Part shown: in pieces, positions 1 through 12,799 of the stretch
Layout: every line of letters begins with the position of its first letter
How positions within the stretch are numbered: the stretch's first letter is position 1
Assembly: GCF_035083965.1 (NCBI RefSeq)
Contig: NC_089740.1
Location: 8,057,552 to 8,121,551 of the forward strand
Source of the DNA: Branchiostoma lanceolatum
Taxonomy: Eukaryota > Chordata > Leptocardii > Amphioxiformes > Branchiostomatidae
DNA: 64,000 nucleotides
Reading direction: 5' to 3'
Translations under genes and position numbers: made by a program
The notes under the pieces: generated by a model
Database searches by the model: none
Told to the model about the DNA's origin: nothing
The model's input: the letters and a program-made list of their open reading frames with translations, nothing else

Positions 1-74
1 GAAAAACACATTCGGAAATACATGTGCCCTATCTGAAAGCGTTCCTTGGTACACAGTGGAATACTGAATTTCAG

Positions 75-248
75 TCTGCTGCGTTCACCATAACATGGTT
101 GTACTTGATAAGTTTAAGATCGAAAATAGAAAAAAAAAGATAGTTGTTCACTTACGCTTTGGTACGAAGAAGGCGGAGGTACAAGCCAACCCTCCTATGA
201 CCATTAGACTGGACAGAGACCAGCGTCTTCCAAACCTGACAAAAAACG
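75..248 (+). CDS. possible internal exon, unknown gene
   Basis: An open frame is bounded by a plausible acceptor (tgaatttcag just before 75) and a consensus donor (gtaagt from 249). In the open frame it encodes about 58 residues beginning with a Cys-Cys-Val-His-His stretch and rich in Lys and Arg, ending near Leu-Thr-Lys-Asn. I do not recognise a domain. It would lie convergent to the SLC22 gene on the other strand and would need neighbouring exons outside the window. It could equally be a chance open frame; the good splice sites are the only support. Confidence 0.3.
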
Positions 249-557
249 GTAAGTTTAGAGATAATTTATTATTCTCTTAAACTCTAAGACTGAGTAAGAA
301 AAACGGATGAATAGAGTATATTTCATCTCAATCAATTCAGAGGCTATTTCAACAGCACTAAAAGAAACAAAAAGGCTTTAGTTGCAGGTCCAATTTGTCG
401 TGTAATAATGTCAATACATTTGATACCTAGTCATCGCAATAGTAACGTTTAGTGTTCTTACAGTCTCTGATTAGTTGGGCTGTATGTTACACTTTACCCA
501 TTGCAAAAAGATAAATGGGCGCTGCTACATATATGGATGGATGGATGCTTTGGATAT

Positions 558-794
558 TAGGGCCCTGTCAAACTTGTGCGTATATTCAAGTGCACATGAC
601 TCCCGCAAAAACTTTTTTTTGGTTTAAGTAAATTTTGCAGGGAGGAAGTTGTTTTCTACTTTTACCCACCGTTGAGCAGTCTAGTTATCAAACCAAAGAA
701 ATTACTTCTTCGGCTGCAAACTTAACTTAACCAAAAACATGTTAATACGCAACTCATTCGGGTTTGTATGTACGCACAAGTGTGACAGGGGCTT
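558..794. mobile_element. MITE with ~25-bp inverted ends and TTA duplications
   Basis: The ends are imperfect inverted repeats (GGGCCCTGTCAAACTTGTGC at the left, complement of GCACAAGTGTGACAGGGGC at the right), each flanked by TTA. A related copy in opposite orientation lies at 35491-35731 inside FSD1. A three-base TWA target duplication is typical of PIF/Harbinger elements, so a non-autonomous Harbinger-type MITE is the best guess. It holds no coding capacity. Confidence 0.7.
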
Positions 795-847
795 AAGAAT
801 TGAATTTATGGATGGATAGAAGCAGATAAATAAAGAAAATATCTCAC

Positions 848-3800
848 TTGTCCAGGGTGTAGATGGAGATGAGGTACGCCGGGATCTCCACGAAACCGGA
901 AATGGCGAAGTTCAGGTACAAGTTCCCGTGGAAGGCCGCCGCGTTCAGGGATATCCCATAATACACCATGCTGTTCACGGCCCTGGGATGGATAGAAGCG
1001 AATTGATGTGTTAGATTTATTCTAACTTGTAATCATATATAGTGTAGATGAAAAACAATTACTCATAGTTGAATACCATGAGATCAAAATGCGACATCAA
1101 TGATATAGTATTGTGAATATCTGGTAGTAGAACGTTCGCGAAGCAGTCAAAATTTTGCTAAACACAGGATTATCACGTCTATTTCCTAACAGTTTTCTAC
1201 AAGCATTTTAAGGAGTATAAACATGTATGCAAACAAACCATCGTACAAGTGTAACAACAAGACTTAGTGATCAAAATGCACACAGGGGTCCAGAGGCTAC
1301 GAAGCACGACTTCATATATTATAGATTAATGTCTTCATATGCATAGACAGGATTGTTTTACTACTTAAAATAAATAGAATCAACCAGGAACACTCACCAG
1401 TTGAAGAACAGGTTAAGAGTCCACTTGCGCAGGTTCGGTGTCCTGAACAGATCCACAAATGTGTAGAGGACTCTGTCCGAACCGACTTCCTCCTCCTTTT
1501 TGTAATCATAATCATAAGGAATTATGAATGAATGATAGTATTCATTGTACAGGCATGTCCTATCGGGCTAAGTACAGGCATACGAATATAAAAGTTGTAA
1601 TTAAGTACATATAGTGACAGGACTTCATATACTGAATCTAATCTAATACATAGGTACAACAGGTATATTACAAATTCTGTTCCAAAAGCTATTTAACAGG
1701 ACAAACACAATTAATCGAGACTCGAGAATATGATACATAGATGTTAGTTGTCTAGGTATAAACTTGTTGAGTCAGATTTATTGTGAAAAGAGTGGTAGAC
1801 AAAAACAGTAACTGGTCAGGTCGTTCGGCGTAATATAACCAGCTGCTGCTGCACCACGTGCCTACGAAGCTGGTGTGTTACTCTGAATGGCGGTTATACC
1901 GGCTATATAGGTACAGATACAGAACTGCAACCCCTTCCAGTAGTCTTCATGTTTGGTGAGCGGCATGAAACAGTTGTTGGCATGAGAACCACTTATCACT
2001 GTACTATGGACTACATACCCTACAACATACACATATGACATATATGTAACCATACCTTTGTCAATGGAGTGTCGTCGTGGAACACTTCCTCTGGTAGCGT
2101 AACTTTGGCGATCTGTATGTATTTGGAAAAATACAAAGGTTTGTTTGTTTCAATCTAGACATACGAGCTCGGTTCTGTAAATGGAGACCATAAACCACCA
2201 GCAGGAGAAAAACATTGTTTGATTCGCGATAGTTTTTCTTTTTACAACCTTAGGGCTTGCAATAAACAGTTTTATGACAGTACTAGTTTTATGGCAATTT
2301 AAGACATGGATAGCACTGAATACATACCTTAGCTCCCTCCTCCACGATGGCTTTCGCCTCGCTTTGTCGGTTCCTGGAGATCAGCCAACGGGGGGACTCG
2401 GGGATCAGCCTGGAAAGGCAAGACGGTTAATTTGTACTTTGTACTGATATGCACGCCATACATGGTCTCATGGTAGACAAATACGGAGAGGCGAAACGCG
2501 GGCGTGTTAAGATATAAGGAAATCAACAGTTTAGGAAATTTCTCCATTAAACATCTCACCACACTTATCGATGATAATCCAGGTGTGAGTGGATCAAACC
2601 TTACAGTCTGTTATCCGGGTTAACATCTTGAAAAGGTGCAAATTAACCTGTCTGGCAAATCCTCCGAAATAAAATAATCTCAATGATAAAAAAACGACTT
2701 CATTGAACGCAGACGGAGGCCGATACAGAATTCCAACCACCTTTGACCCGGTTCCAAGGTAACGTGTATTGACCAACCGGGTCCTCGGTCATCCCTTGTA
2801 AAAAGATTAGGTTAGCACTTATTCTGATGGCATTAAGTTTAAGTAATTTTTCATCAGTACAGAAAAGTACAGCTACATATGATAAGTTCGGCTTACCAAT
2901 AGTAGGCGAATCCGATGAGGTAGGGAATGGTGACAGCGATCTGGAACCACATCCAGGAGCGGATGAGGTAGGCGACCCCGGCCAGCATCACGTACCCCAC
3001 CGCCCAGTAGATCATGATGATCATCCCCACCAGGGTCCGCTTCTCTGGACTCACCATCTCAGCACCTGAAGGGGAGGGGCACGACACGTAAGTCATTGTA
3101 GCGTTAACCTAACCCAAACCCAGCAGCAGGTGATCCACTGCCCAGTTCATCATGATGATATTCCCCACAATGGGACTCAACCATCTCTGCGCCTGTGACA
3201 GGATGGGCACGAAAAGCAAGTCAGCTGGGCTTGGCTTAGGAACGGTGAGAGGGATAGGTTTTGGTCAACTGTGCGTTTCATGGTTTCGAATTCGGGACTA
3301 CATGAGATCTCATCCCCTTGATGACTTGATCACTCTCAGACAGTCATGAGCTTAGAACGCAGGACCCAAGATATGATAGACCTATGATACGTACCTATGG
3401 TGAATGGTATCTCAAAGATGATCATACAAGCAGATGTCATGACAAAGCGAAAGGGTTAGAGTTAGGGTTGGGGTTAGAGCGTTGGATAGTGAGATTTTGT
3501 GTCCCCCGACAGTGAGATTTTGTAATTCAGAGATTACTGTGGTACGTACCTATGACGAAGGGTATCTCAAAGATGATCATACAGGCAGATGCCATGATGA
3601 AGCGAAAGGGTTAGGGTTAGGGCCCAAAGAGCGTTGGACAATGAGATTTTGTGTCCCCTGACAGTGAGATCTTGTAATTCAGAGATTTCTGTGGTACGTA
3701 CCTATGACGAAGGGTATCTCGAATATGATCATACAGGCAGATGCCATGATGAATCGGAAGGCGGCGAGCACGGCGTAGTTGGGGGAGAAGGCGGACGCCA

Positions 3801-6356
3801 TCCCAAACAGGAACTGTACGGCCATCAGGAACAGCAGAACGGGCTTCCGACCCCAGCTGCAAGGGAAAGGACAACATGAGAATTATCATTATTCAAAATG
3901 TCCTTATTCTGTCTCAGTATGTATGAATGTCAGTGTCATTATCCTTCATTTGCCATGGGTTTGATTTTGAATAGAGAAACAAAATATTAAAAGCCTTGCC
4001 CAAACCATACGGTGTAGAGGTTGGCGCCCATCTCCTTCAAGCAAAGACAATACTGCAACGGGGGGGGGGGGGGGGTAGTGTTACCAATGTGTTTGGCTCC
4101 CGTGGGATTTAGAAATGGTTCCCCCAACTTAAAGGTCTACGTCAAAAGCCGTACGGGGAATCGGACAGTTTTTTTTTAATGGCCCCGAACAGTGGGACTT
4201 TGTGTCAGATAGACTATCCTACTGATACAGAGTTGACTTACATGTCTGCAGCATGTCCGCCGAAGAAGGATCCGAACATCAGTCCCGCCATCCACAGCGA
4301 CTGGATCATGTTTACCTGCCATTTCTTATCGCACACAACGTCCCACTGTGGGAATAGAGATTAACATGTAAGCTTAAGCAATCAGGGGCGGCAGACATCA
4401 CTGCTCAGAACATAACACTGCAATAACAGCAGACAGAGAGACAGACAGACAGACAGGCCATTTCTTATCACACACCACGTCCCACTGTAGGTAAAACACA
4501 GGATTTAACATTTAGTAATTCCAGATTGACGTCAACCCCTATCAACACGTTCCACTGGAAGTAAAACACATTCAGCAATATTAGCAGAGATAGCAGACTT
4601 CACCCCCTCACACCACGTCCCACTGTAGGTAAAACACATGCAGCAACATTAAAATCAGGGATGACAGACTTCACGCCCTCACAACACGTTACAGTCTGTA
4701 AGCAAAACAAATGCAGTAGCATTAGCTGTCGGAGATAGCACACTTCACCCATCACAACACGCGTACGTTACACATGTAAGCAAAATACATGCATCCATAT
4801 TAGCAATGAGAATTGGCAGACTTCACCCTCTCAAAACGTTTCACTGCAAGCAGGCCAAGGAAAGCGCCCCCTTGCAGAACACACAGAAACTTCACTACAA
4901 CTGCATTCAGTTTGCTACTGAGTTCTGATGAGTGTAATTTTCCAACATTCCGGTAGGCGGCATCACAGCAGAGTAGCAATCAGGAAATGCAAAGACAGTT
5001 TAAGTGTGTAAAATGGACGCCTTACGTAATGATCAGCGCCTGTTATATATAGCAAGAAGAAATTCTCATGCCTTTCTTTGTTTTGATTTCTAAACATCCA
5101 AGAAATCTGAGTAGTGAGACTGAATATCTATTTACCAAGGAGAAAGTAATACGTGCATTAGAAGTACTACAGAATGCTAAACAACACAATGCTAAAGAAC
5201 TTCGAATGAAAACGTTAAATTTGTTTTATCTCCAAGCAGATGTTGGGCTTGAAGATCGTAACTTTTTCAAACTAAGACAAACTCTGGTTTCTAAGACAGA
5301 CTCTTACCCCCGTGGAATCCTTGCTGTCAGAAAACGTTACGACCGTCCAACCCACCATCTGCTTGGAGGTGAAACGTTTGCTCAGGGCGGTCTAGATCTC
5401 CGGATTTTTTTTCCGTCACACTCATTGTTTGGAATCCGATGTTTTGAATTTTAAGCTTACGAAGATACATTTTTATCAACTTCATGACATGAAGTTCAGA
5501 TTTTGGGACGGCCTGGGTGAATTTTTTTCCGTCCCAACAAACAAATTTCCGTCCTGGGACGGGGGGGGGCGTCGGTTTGCTCACCTGTGTGACGACTGTG
5601 TTCTCGAACTGTGAGCGGTCGTACACGTATCCCTGGTCACACTTGATCCTGGTCCTGTTAGCTACCGGATACCTGTCCACAAAATCCCGGTACGACGTCT
5701 CCAGGTCAGAGACAGTGAAGTTATAACTGTACCTGAGGTAGGGAAGGGACAAAAAGGGGGTTACTCAATACCCAGAGGTTGCCCTGGTTGGGAGTTCAAG
5801 TCCTGAAAGAATATTGACGTGATTTTGTGACGGTTTGCGTTCGTCCTTCGGCCCCGGTATGTATGGTTGAGCTTCAGACGCCAAACAAAAACTCAACACG
5901 CTTAATCTTCACGATGATAATAAATCCAACGCGCTTATCGAGGATGTGGCTGATTTGCAGGTGTACTTGATTAACGTGATTTGTATTTTAGTTTACACAT
6001 GACTGCCCCATTCGGCTTGCTCCTGAACCGTCGCCAAAAAGGCTGGCATCCAGGCTATTTCTTCTGTACACCAACCTGAAGCACTGGCTCTGTTTCCACC
6101 CATCGTCCTTCTTCTCCCAGGGGACAGTGATGTTCCGGACCTCGGCGTCGGTCGCGTTCAGCCCCGTGAAGTTCACGTCGGGCTGTCGGCAGCTGAAGTC
6201 GGGCTCAGCGGCGATGAAGACGATGCCCATGGTCTGGAAGGCGTTGAAGATGGCTGGGAGACAGGCCAGGAGGTAGACCCGCTTCTGCCACGGCCCGAAC
6301 CCGCCCAGATACTGCAGGGCCTTGTCGTAGTTCACCCTGATGGAGTCAGAGAAACC
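848..6356 (-). CDS. SLC22-family organic ion transporter (partial, nine exons)
   Basis: Exons in transcript order: 6356-6076, 5732-5585, 4345-4242, 3856-3702, 3065-2897, 2409-2328, 2112-2056, 1495-1398 and 982-848; phases agree across all eight introns. The product is a major-facilitator plasma-membrane carrier of the SLC22 organic cation/anion/carnitine group. Visible hallmarks: an N-terminal LGGFGPWQKR motif before the first membrane segment, a large first extracellular loop with cysteines and three N-glycosylation sequons, WDVVCDKKW entering TM2, the MFS signature GGHAADIWGRKPV, and PESPRWL after TM6. The start codon lies in an upstream exon I could not place, and membrane segments after about TM8 fall beyond the left edge. 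The exon at 1495 has a poor polypyrimidine tract. Exact paralogue and substrate cannot be assigned. Confidence 0.9.
3120..3215 (-). repeat. decayed copy of SLC22 exon 5 start with its acceptor
   Basis: On the minus strand this intronic stretch repeats the acceptor and the first ~75 nt of the exon at 3065-2897. The ATCATCATGATG core and the ACTGGGC block are shared; the copy has base changes that break the frame. It lies about 55 bp upstream of the real exon in transcript order. Confidence 0.75.
3391..3702 (-). repeat. two tandem copies of SLC22 exon 4 end plus donor
   Basis: The 3' end of the exon at 3856-3702, its donor (gtacgtacc on the minus strand) and about 90 nt of intron recur twice downstream with a period of 152-154 bp: donors at about 3698, 3546 and 3392. 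The nearer copy retains the coding block for MASACMIIFEIPFVI nearly unchanged. Three consecutive usable-looking donors therefore follow this exon. Confidence 0.85.
4054..4075. repeat. poly-G tract
   Basis: A run of about 16 G residues in an SLC22 intron. Such runs are often length-variable and mis-sequenced. Confidence 0.8.
4456..4860 (-). repeat. minisatellite containing the SLC22 exon 3 acceptor
   Basis: About five decaying units of ~75 bp lie immediately upstream, in transcript order, of the exon at 4345-4242. The unit carries the exon's first codons and acceptor; its plus-strand core is CCACGTCCCACTGTAGG. The nearest copy (4456-4500) still reads as an acceptor followed by codons for WDVVCDKKW. 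Confidence 0.8.
5229..5373. mobile_element. short foldback MITE, TCTCCAAGCAGA-type ends
   Basis: Inverted arms of about 35-40 bp begin with ATCTCCAAGCAGATG and end with its complement (CATCTGCTTGGAGGT), with AACGTTACGACCGT-like inner arms. It sits in SLC22 intron 2. The terminal motif is shared with the element at 7290-7422. Confidence 0.7.
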
Positions 6357-7289
6357 CTGGATGGAAAAACAAGAACGTTGGGTGTCTACTTTCTTAGCGT
6401 GGGTGCCAGACAAATTTAGCAATATTAGAAAACCTACAGAACACAATGAACAGAAACACTAGATGCCGGAAGTTACATCGTCAGTTAGAATTACGATACC
6501 GTAATAACAATAAATTTGGAGAATCACAACTAACAAATTCTTCTTGGTTCCCCCCAGTACTCATTTCTCTTGGAAACTTGTATTTCATGTCGCTCTGACT
6601 TGTGCCATATTCCATATGGGCATGTGATTTAAAGTCATGCGATTTTACACCTGGAGATTCAGGTGAACATTTCTCACGTGCGATCACTGAACACTGACAG
6701 GCGTGTCCGAAAATAGATCAACGGGTTAAAAGAATCCATTTTTATCTTGTTGTCATCAGTTGGGCCCAATCCTAAATAGGTACATTCAGTCAAAGTTATG
6801 CAACTACCACTCAAGGACTGATGATAATTGTTGGTGACTGCGGATGGTTTCAGTCAGACAAGAGGGTCTTTACTTATAGCTATGATGTGAAATTGGACAG
6901 GACTAGTTCAATGTGGCTTATGACTGGAGGGTGTTGGCCGAAATTTGGAAAGTTGTTGTTGGGAGATAGAAATAAACTGGTCCACCGCAAGATATTAGAT
7001 ATTAAGTTTTACGAGAGGAAAGATCTGGATCTACCATAGAACGCGATCTGTGACTACAGGTGGTTGCCCGGATAGGTTTGAAAAGATAAAAAATCTGGAT
7101 CTACTATAGAGCGTGATCTAAACTTGATCCATACCCGAGCTGTCTCCTTGGTGATCCCATCACCCTGCCCTTCCATCAGCGTTTCGTCCTCTGATCCTCT
7201 CTCCGCCATGTTACCTCACCTCCTGTTGTGGAACAATCAGAGTGTCAAAGTCGCATTCCTTGATGAACTAGGACACCTTATATCTAATC

Positions 7290-7422
7290 TCCAAGCAAAG
7301 GTTTCTATCTAGGAGTGACCGGGATTTTAATGCTTCCTTCTTGTCGCAGAGGTGAAGGGAGGGAAGCGTTAAAAATCCCGGCCACTACTAGCCCCCGATC
7401 GAAACCTCTGCTTGGAGAATAC
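7290..7422. mobile_element. short foldback MITE, TCTCCAAGCAGA-type ends
   Basis: Long imperfect inverted repeat: the left arm begins TCTCCAAGCAAAGGTTTC and the right arm ends GAAACCTCTGCTTGGAGA, and the pairing continues through a GACCGGGATTTTAA block. It is non-coding. The terminal motif matches the 5229-5373 element and inner parts of the 22471-22790 foldback. Confidence 0.75.
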
Positions 7423-8307
7423 TAATATCAACCTAATGCTTACCCAGTACCCACATAGTGACAATTTTTACCACATATCATCACAATCCATCTATAGCTT
7501 CTGAAGTTATCCCGGATAAAGTATACGGAAACACAGACAGACAAGCAGAAAGAAAAACAAAAAGACAGACCAAAAACTCCCTTTCGCGGAGGTAAAAAAA
7601 CCGTGACCATAGTAATAGTCCAGAGCGCGATAAAGAAAAACCGCAATCTCTGTTGCAGCACCACAGAAAGCCGCCAGTGGGCCCGAAATCTAAACTAATT
7701 CCTTGATAGCTCAAGACCTACATGTATCACGCACAAAATGTCATAACAGCTTCAATAGCTTTTTGAGTTATGCTGCTAAATCCACAAACAAACGCGACCG
7801 AAAACAGAATCTTCTTGGCAAAGGGATGGGGAGGGCATATCGGTTACTTCCACGTATTAGAAAATAGCTGTCTTAGGAAAAGTTATCTATTAGATCATCT
7901 AAGTATACACAACACCAACCGCAAGAGCTTTCGGCTCCTCCAAATACTGATTCTCGGATGAACTACAGTGCTGGTCGTCGAAGAAGCTGCTATTTCGACG
8001 GCGGTCTTCAACTGAGTGTCAAAGTTGTCTGCACTCTAGCGTGGCATTCGGTCAGCGAAACTAGGTAACTAGGTTAAGGAATGGTATGGTCACGACTGGA
8101 GTTATTTCCACCATATGCGCAGGGCCATGACTGTCGCCGCGTACAAATGTGCTCACAGCGGTCAGTAAAGTTTAGGCGTGTAAAAACGGGTGTCTTCTAC
8201 ATGATTACTTTTACTTCGACCTGCAGTTCCGTAACTTGGAACAGAAAAGACCGGTGGAGTCTGCAAAGGAGGCTGTGGTTGGTGGGTTCTCAAGGTGTCG
8301 TGTATTC

Positions 8308-8631
8308 TAGCCTGGATGCCAGACTGTTTTCAGGGCCCACACAGGCCAGCTCCTCGGCTCTAGGGTCAACATGCCCCCAAGGAATTACTGGAACAGACAT
8401 ACGGAGACTGGACGAAGGGGTTATCGTCTAGCACAGTGGGACTGGCACTTGCCCGGCTTCCCATTCTATGAAAGTGTACTATTAAAATAAAAACAAAACA
8501 CTCTCTGGTCTCTGGTAGCCGGCATGTGGCAGGGCTAACCATTTGTAATAGTCTTTAAGGCTAGTTGGGTAGCACTGTACTATTTTTAGCAGCCAAATAA
8601 ATAAATCAACCAATCAAATCAAACCCAGGCT
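8308..8631. mobile_element. possible element with TAGCCTGG / CCCAGGCT ends
   Basis: The left edge TAGCCTGGATGCCAGAC matches the end of the insertion at 39582-39880, and the right edge CCCAGGCT is the inverse of the terminal octamer. An A-rich tail (AAATAAATAAATC) lies just inside the right edge, so a SINE-like origin is also possible. The boundaries are tentative. Confidence 0.4.
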
Positions 8632-9639
8632 GTGGCGGGAGTAACCTGGAAATCAGGCTGTGGCCAGGGCCCGCTCAAGCAAGCTCTTCAGCTCCATACC
8701 AGGTTCAACAAGCCCCCATGGAAATTTTGCCATAGCCTCCCGGAATGCCCTTTAGCAACGTCCTATGAGATCAAGGAGATTCCACTAGTATCAAGCTTTA
8801 AGCCTCCTTAATTCGATTCAGGCAGGCAAATTTACCGGGGTGGGCTTAATTAGCCAAACGGGGAGAGAGTCTCAGCCTGAAAGCCTAGGCCTGGGAGAGG
8901 CTGGTGGCGAGGCTAGCGCGGGGTCAAAACTCGCAACCTTGGTGTCCAGAAAAGGGAATTTCTAAGGCAGGCGAGATTTGGATCATCGCCATATATGAAG
9001 AAAATCAGATGTTTGAAACATGTATTTGAACCTTTGTCAAGAATTTGTTCGAAAGTAGGTCAATTCAAACTGGAAAACGTGGGTAAGAAATTTGCGCTCC
9101 CTTACCCTCCCTGATCCGAGCCATACAAAGACATGCCCTTTACCGCCCTTCCTTGCTGGAAGCCTGTGAAATCTTTCCCCCTGGTCTTTAGCGGCTGACT
9201 TAACTAGGCCAACAGCCCCTCCGTTTTACAATGTTCAACACACGCGCCTCTTTAACAGGTGGGGGACCCGGGCTGTCATGATCATGTAATCCACAACCGC
9301 ACATGCCTTTTTTTACTCGTCTTCTTAAACAAACAGGGCATCTCTGCCAGTCTTGATGTGACAATTTGTTAAACAACCCATCAACACGGCTAAAGCCCCT
9401 GCCACACATAGGCAACCAAACACGCTCTTCTCCAGACCATGGTTGTGAGTTAAGATCCCGTCATACATATATCACCAGATGATCAAAGGAACATCCTGTT
9501 AACATATCCTCGGCCTTCAATCCTACCCCCTACCGTTGGTCAGTATTATTATGTACGTTCAGTCGGGTATGGCGCTGTAACAATGATTTCTGTAACAATG
9601 TCGGGCTTAGGAATGTTCGTTTAACAAAAGAGTAGGTTT

Positions 9640-9905
9640 TTGGACAACAAGTTCGAATCCCAACCTAAGCTCACAACCCCTTACAAGCTTCAAGGAGTGG
9701 ACGTCGGTGCCCTGTCAAGTTTGAGGAAAACCACGCTATCTCGGTTGGGGCTGCTTTCGTCTTTCGGATGGGACGTAAAATGGGGGGTCCCGTGTTCGAG
9801 GAGAAGCCTCGAGTACGGAGAAAGGCTTGCAACCCCTCCCAGTAAAAATGTACCCTGCTATTGTAACAGCAAGGAAACCTGCTTCTGCGAACGAACGAAC
9901 GAAAC
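9640..9905 (+). mobile_element. SINE-like repeat
   Basis: It begins near a tRNA-type B-box (GTTCGAATCCC at about 9651) and ends in short CGAA repeats (aacgaacgaacgaaacgaag). Its middle (GGGACGTAAAATGGGG and the following GGTCCCGTGTTCGAG) recurs inverted inside the insertion at 39582-39880. Open frames on either strand here are incidental. Confidence 0.5.
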
Positions 9906-11164
9906 GAAGCCCAATAACCGTAGTAGTACGACCAGATGATTGATAACATATTTAGTCCCTAATATAGCTTACTTTTCAACGCAAAGTAGCTAACCGTTGT
10001 CTTAATTTTATTAAGTCGTGCAGAAGTGTCACACATAAATACAGTGCGTTGTGCAACATTTGTCTTCAATACTACATTTAGCATGTAGTCCTTATTAGTT
10101 GTCGCTCGAGCCTCGCTCAGGGACTTGCACCACATAAGTTAGCACACGCGTACGCACGGCTTGCTACATGTAAGTGTTGACCTTGAGCCTAGAAAATGCA
10201 GGCTTGGACCTCACAGGTAAGCGTACATACCGCATAATTCTGTAGAATCCACAGTATGTAACCAAGGTCACCACACACTAAAGTACAGACTTGATTCTTG
10301 CCCTAATCTTACCGTTCAGTAATCGTAGTTCGATCCAAGCCTTAACGCCCGCGAATCCTTCTCAGTTGCTAAGTAGTTAGTTCAAGTCGCGTGCCATACT
10401 CCGTGAATACTGCATTATGGCGGAGCTGTTATTGTACTTTCTGCATGAACGACCATGTTAAAACAAATAGGTTTGAAAGGTTAACAATAGCGTTGACATT
10501 TGACCTTGGGATCATGTTACGTATTGGACAGTTCGAACATGCTCAACTGCTTTTGCCTTTTTTTTGTTTACCAACATTTTGTCTGGCCAGAAATTTCCTT
10601 CAATTCTTGCTACACATAGTATTTTAGCTACCTTCAAGAAAACAAAATTGTAAAGGCGGACTGTACAATTTAAGAATTGTAATGACAAGAGTACAGCTCA
10701 AGTGTGTTCCACCCCATTTACATTGTTTACACAGCATTCCATTAGGGTTGTTTACATCATAAGTACACTGATATAGACTGACTGACTATATAAGTCCCCC
10801 TGGCCGTTGTTCTTACAACAACTAATCTAACCTACTGCTAATTCTGTCACTATATGTGAAAGCGAGTTTTGTAGTCGGCTTGTGTGATACTATGAACAAT
10901 ATTGGTAAACTCCTTGCGTTTAAGGTTTAAGAAGTTGGCGTGGTAACGCTAAGTTAGACTATGGAAATGATTTCAATACATTTTGCATTACACTTGTACT
11001 AATTTTGCTAATCGGCTTTGTTATGCAATTAGAGCAATTAATTAGAGCAATAAATATCCAATTGAGATTACAAGACAACGCCAATTACTAGATGATAAGC
11101 GTTCCAGGCAACACCGATAGATACAATAGTCTAGTAAATGAAAGTAGCCAGGGATAACCTGAAA

Positions 11165-11515
11165 TAATAATGATAATAATGGTTTATTGGTCAGAAATTA
11201 CCCGTGCAATGGCAGCTAGTGCTGAATTGCTACAGGGTTTACAATCATATAATACAGAACAGATACATATTTGCTCCACACTTACACTTTGTGGAACTGT
11301 CGCAAGGGTTTGGCGGCTGCCATTCGGCGCCAGCAGGTGACCTCAATACGACTTTCCCCAACCGAAGTCAGGTACCCATTCACACCTGGTTGGAGTGCGG
11401 AAAGTCGTGTAAAGTGCGTTTCCCAAGGGTACAACATCGGGGCATATCGGGGTTTCGAACCCGAGACCTCTCGGTTGTGGGCGAAGCAATCTATCGATTG
11501 TGCCACACGATGCGA
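11165..11515 (-). mobile_element. tRNA-derived SINE
   Basis: Read on the minus strand, the head has a tRNA-like start (GTGGCACAATCGATAG) and a clear B-box (GGTTCGAAACCCC), followed by an unrelated body. The element ends in an ATT-rich tail (accattattatcattatt), a usual SINE 3' end. The overlapping ~100-residue open frames on both strands are by-products. Confidence 0.7.
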
Positions 11516-11562
11516 TGAAAGTATCTGACAACACCATCACCCCTGTTTCCTTTCCTAATATG

Positions 11563-11656
11563 GGTGGAAAAATTCGCACACATCTCTGTGTTGAGTGGAA
11601 AAATTCGTACACATCTTTGTGTTGAGTGGAAAAATTCGCACACATCTCTGTGTTGC
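11563..11656. repeat. 34-bp tandem repeat, three copies
   Basis: Three nearly identical units with the core GTGGAAAAATTCGCACACAT separated by CTCTGTGTTGA. It lies just outside the SINE head. Confidence 0.85.
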
Positions 11657-12296
11657 TTCTGTTTTCCTTGTAAGCGCTTAGCCTACTTTAAAAGTTGTTG
11701 TGATGTAAATTGAAAGTAAAAAAAAAATATTTTCTCCATACAGGGTATGGTGAAATACAATGAAGTAAGGGGGAGGAGGGCGAAAAGATGAATGAAGGCT
11801 ACATGTTGAATCCCGATTGGATAATAAGGCTGAAATTCAGTCGTTCGTCATAATCGTGATATGGCATTAAATTCGTAAAATTTTACTTACGCGGTTGCTT
11901 AAGGCACGGATCATTGTAAAGCAACTAAAATAAGACAAGGCATAATACTGCGCACCGAGACAGACAAGGCATAGATAAAAAGTCGAAAAGTTTAAATGTA
12001 ACCAAATGAGGAATATGTAATGACGAAAGGCAATATATTCTGTTTATACAATTTTTCCTGGGATACACGGACATGATGCCCACTTGCCGACAGTTTTCCC
12101 TACTACGCCAAGTCACCAGTCAAACCTCAATACCTCAGCTTCGAAGCTTCGTACACAAAACAGGCGAGGAAACGACAGGTCTGTGTGCTAGCTAAGAGAA
12201 TTAGACAACAAGACACAAAATAGGTTTGCAGGTCGTTAAAGCAATAACAGATGGGGCACTTGACAGTGGAATTTCAAGGACTACAACTTACACACT

Positions 12297-12412
12297 CAGA
12301 GAAACACACACACACAGGGAAACACACGCACATACAGACACACAGACAGACAGACTCAATACATTCATACACACAAACACACACACACACATTCACACGT
12401 ATACTACGTACG
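12297..12412. repeat. CA-rich microsatellite
   Basis: Interrupted (CA)n with CAGA and CATA variants. It generates the low-complexity His/Thr-rich open frames seen here. Confidence 0.9.
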
Positions 12413-12799
12413 TACCTTTTCTACCCCTGTACGCTTTTAGTGACCGAGAGCAAGGACGTTGACATACGAGTACGGCGGACTTGTGTCTCAAGCAAACACA
12501 CAGAAAGTCGGTAGAACCGGTTTAACGGTTGTCTGCATGTGAAGCGACACATAGATTTACATTTAACAGGTGTAATAAATGGGACGTGAGTTATTCAAAT
12601 GTCGCATTCGCAAACAACAGAACGTTTTGCGACTTTATTCAGCCTGTGAAATTATTGCCAGTTATGAATTTGTCACCTTTTGTAGGCCGACTTCCATTGC
12701 AATGGCTTTATTTACGTAATTGCCCACTTTTGAAAGAGGGAGGTCGACTCAGAGAGTTACAGGTAGTTGTCTATAATTGTTGGTTTGTCTAGGCCTTGA

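Noticed and set aside
10780..10800. ACTATATAAG as a TATA promoter
   Set aside because: No open reading frame or exon follows in a plausible position.
11455..11515. Possible functional tRNA gene on the minus strand
   Set aside because: B-box and A-box-like sequences exist, but there is no complete cloverleaf and the element continues into a SINE body and tail.
11204..11645. About 100-codon frames on both strands
   Set aside because: They lie in a tRNA-derived SINE and the neighbouring 34-bp repeat.
12226..12514. Two overlapping Thr/His-rich frames
   Set aside because: They are produced by the CA microsatellite.
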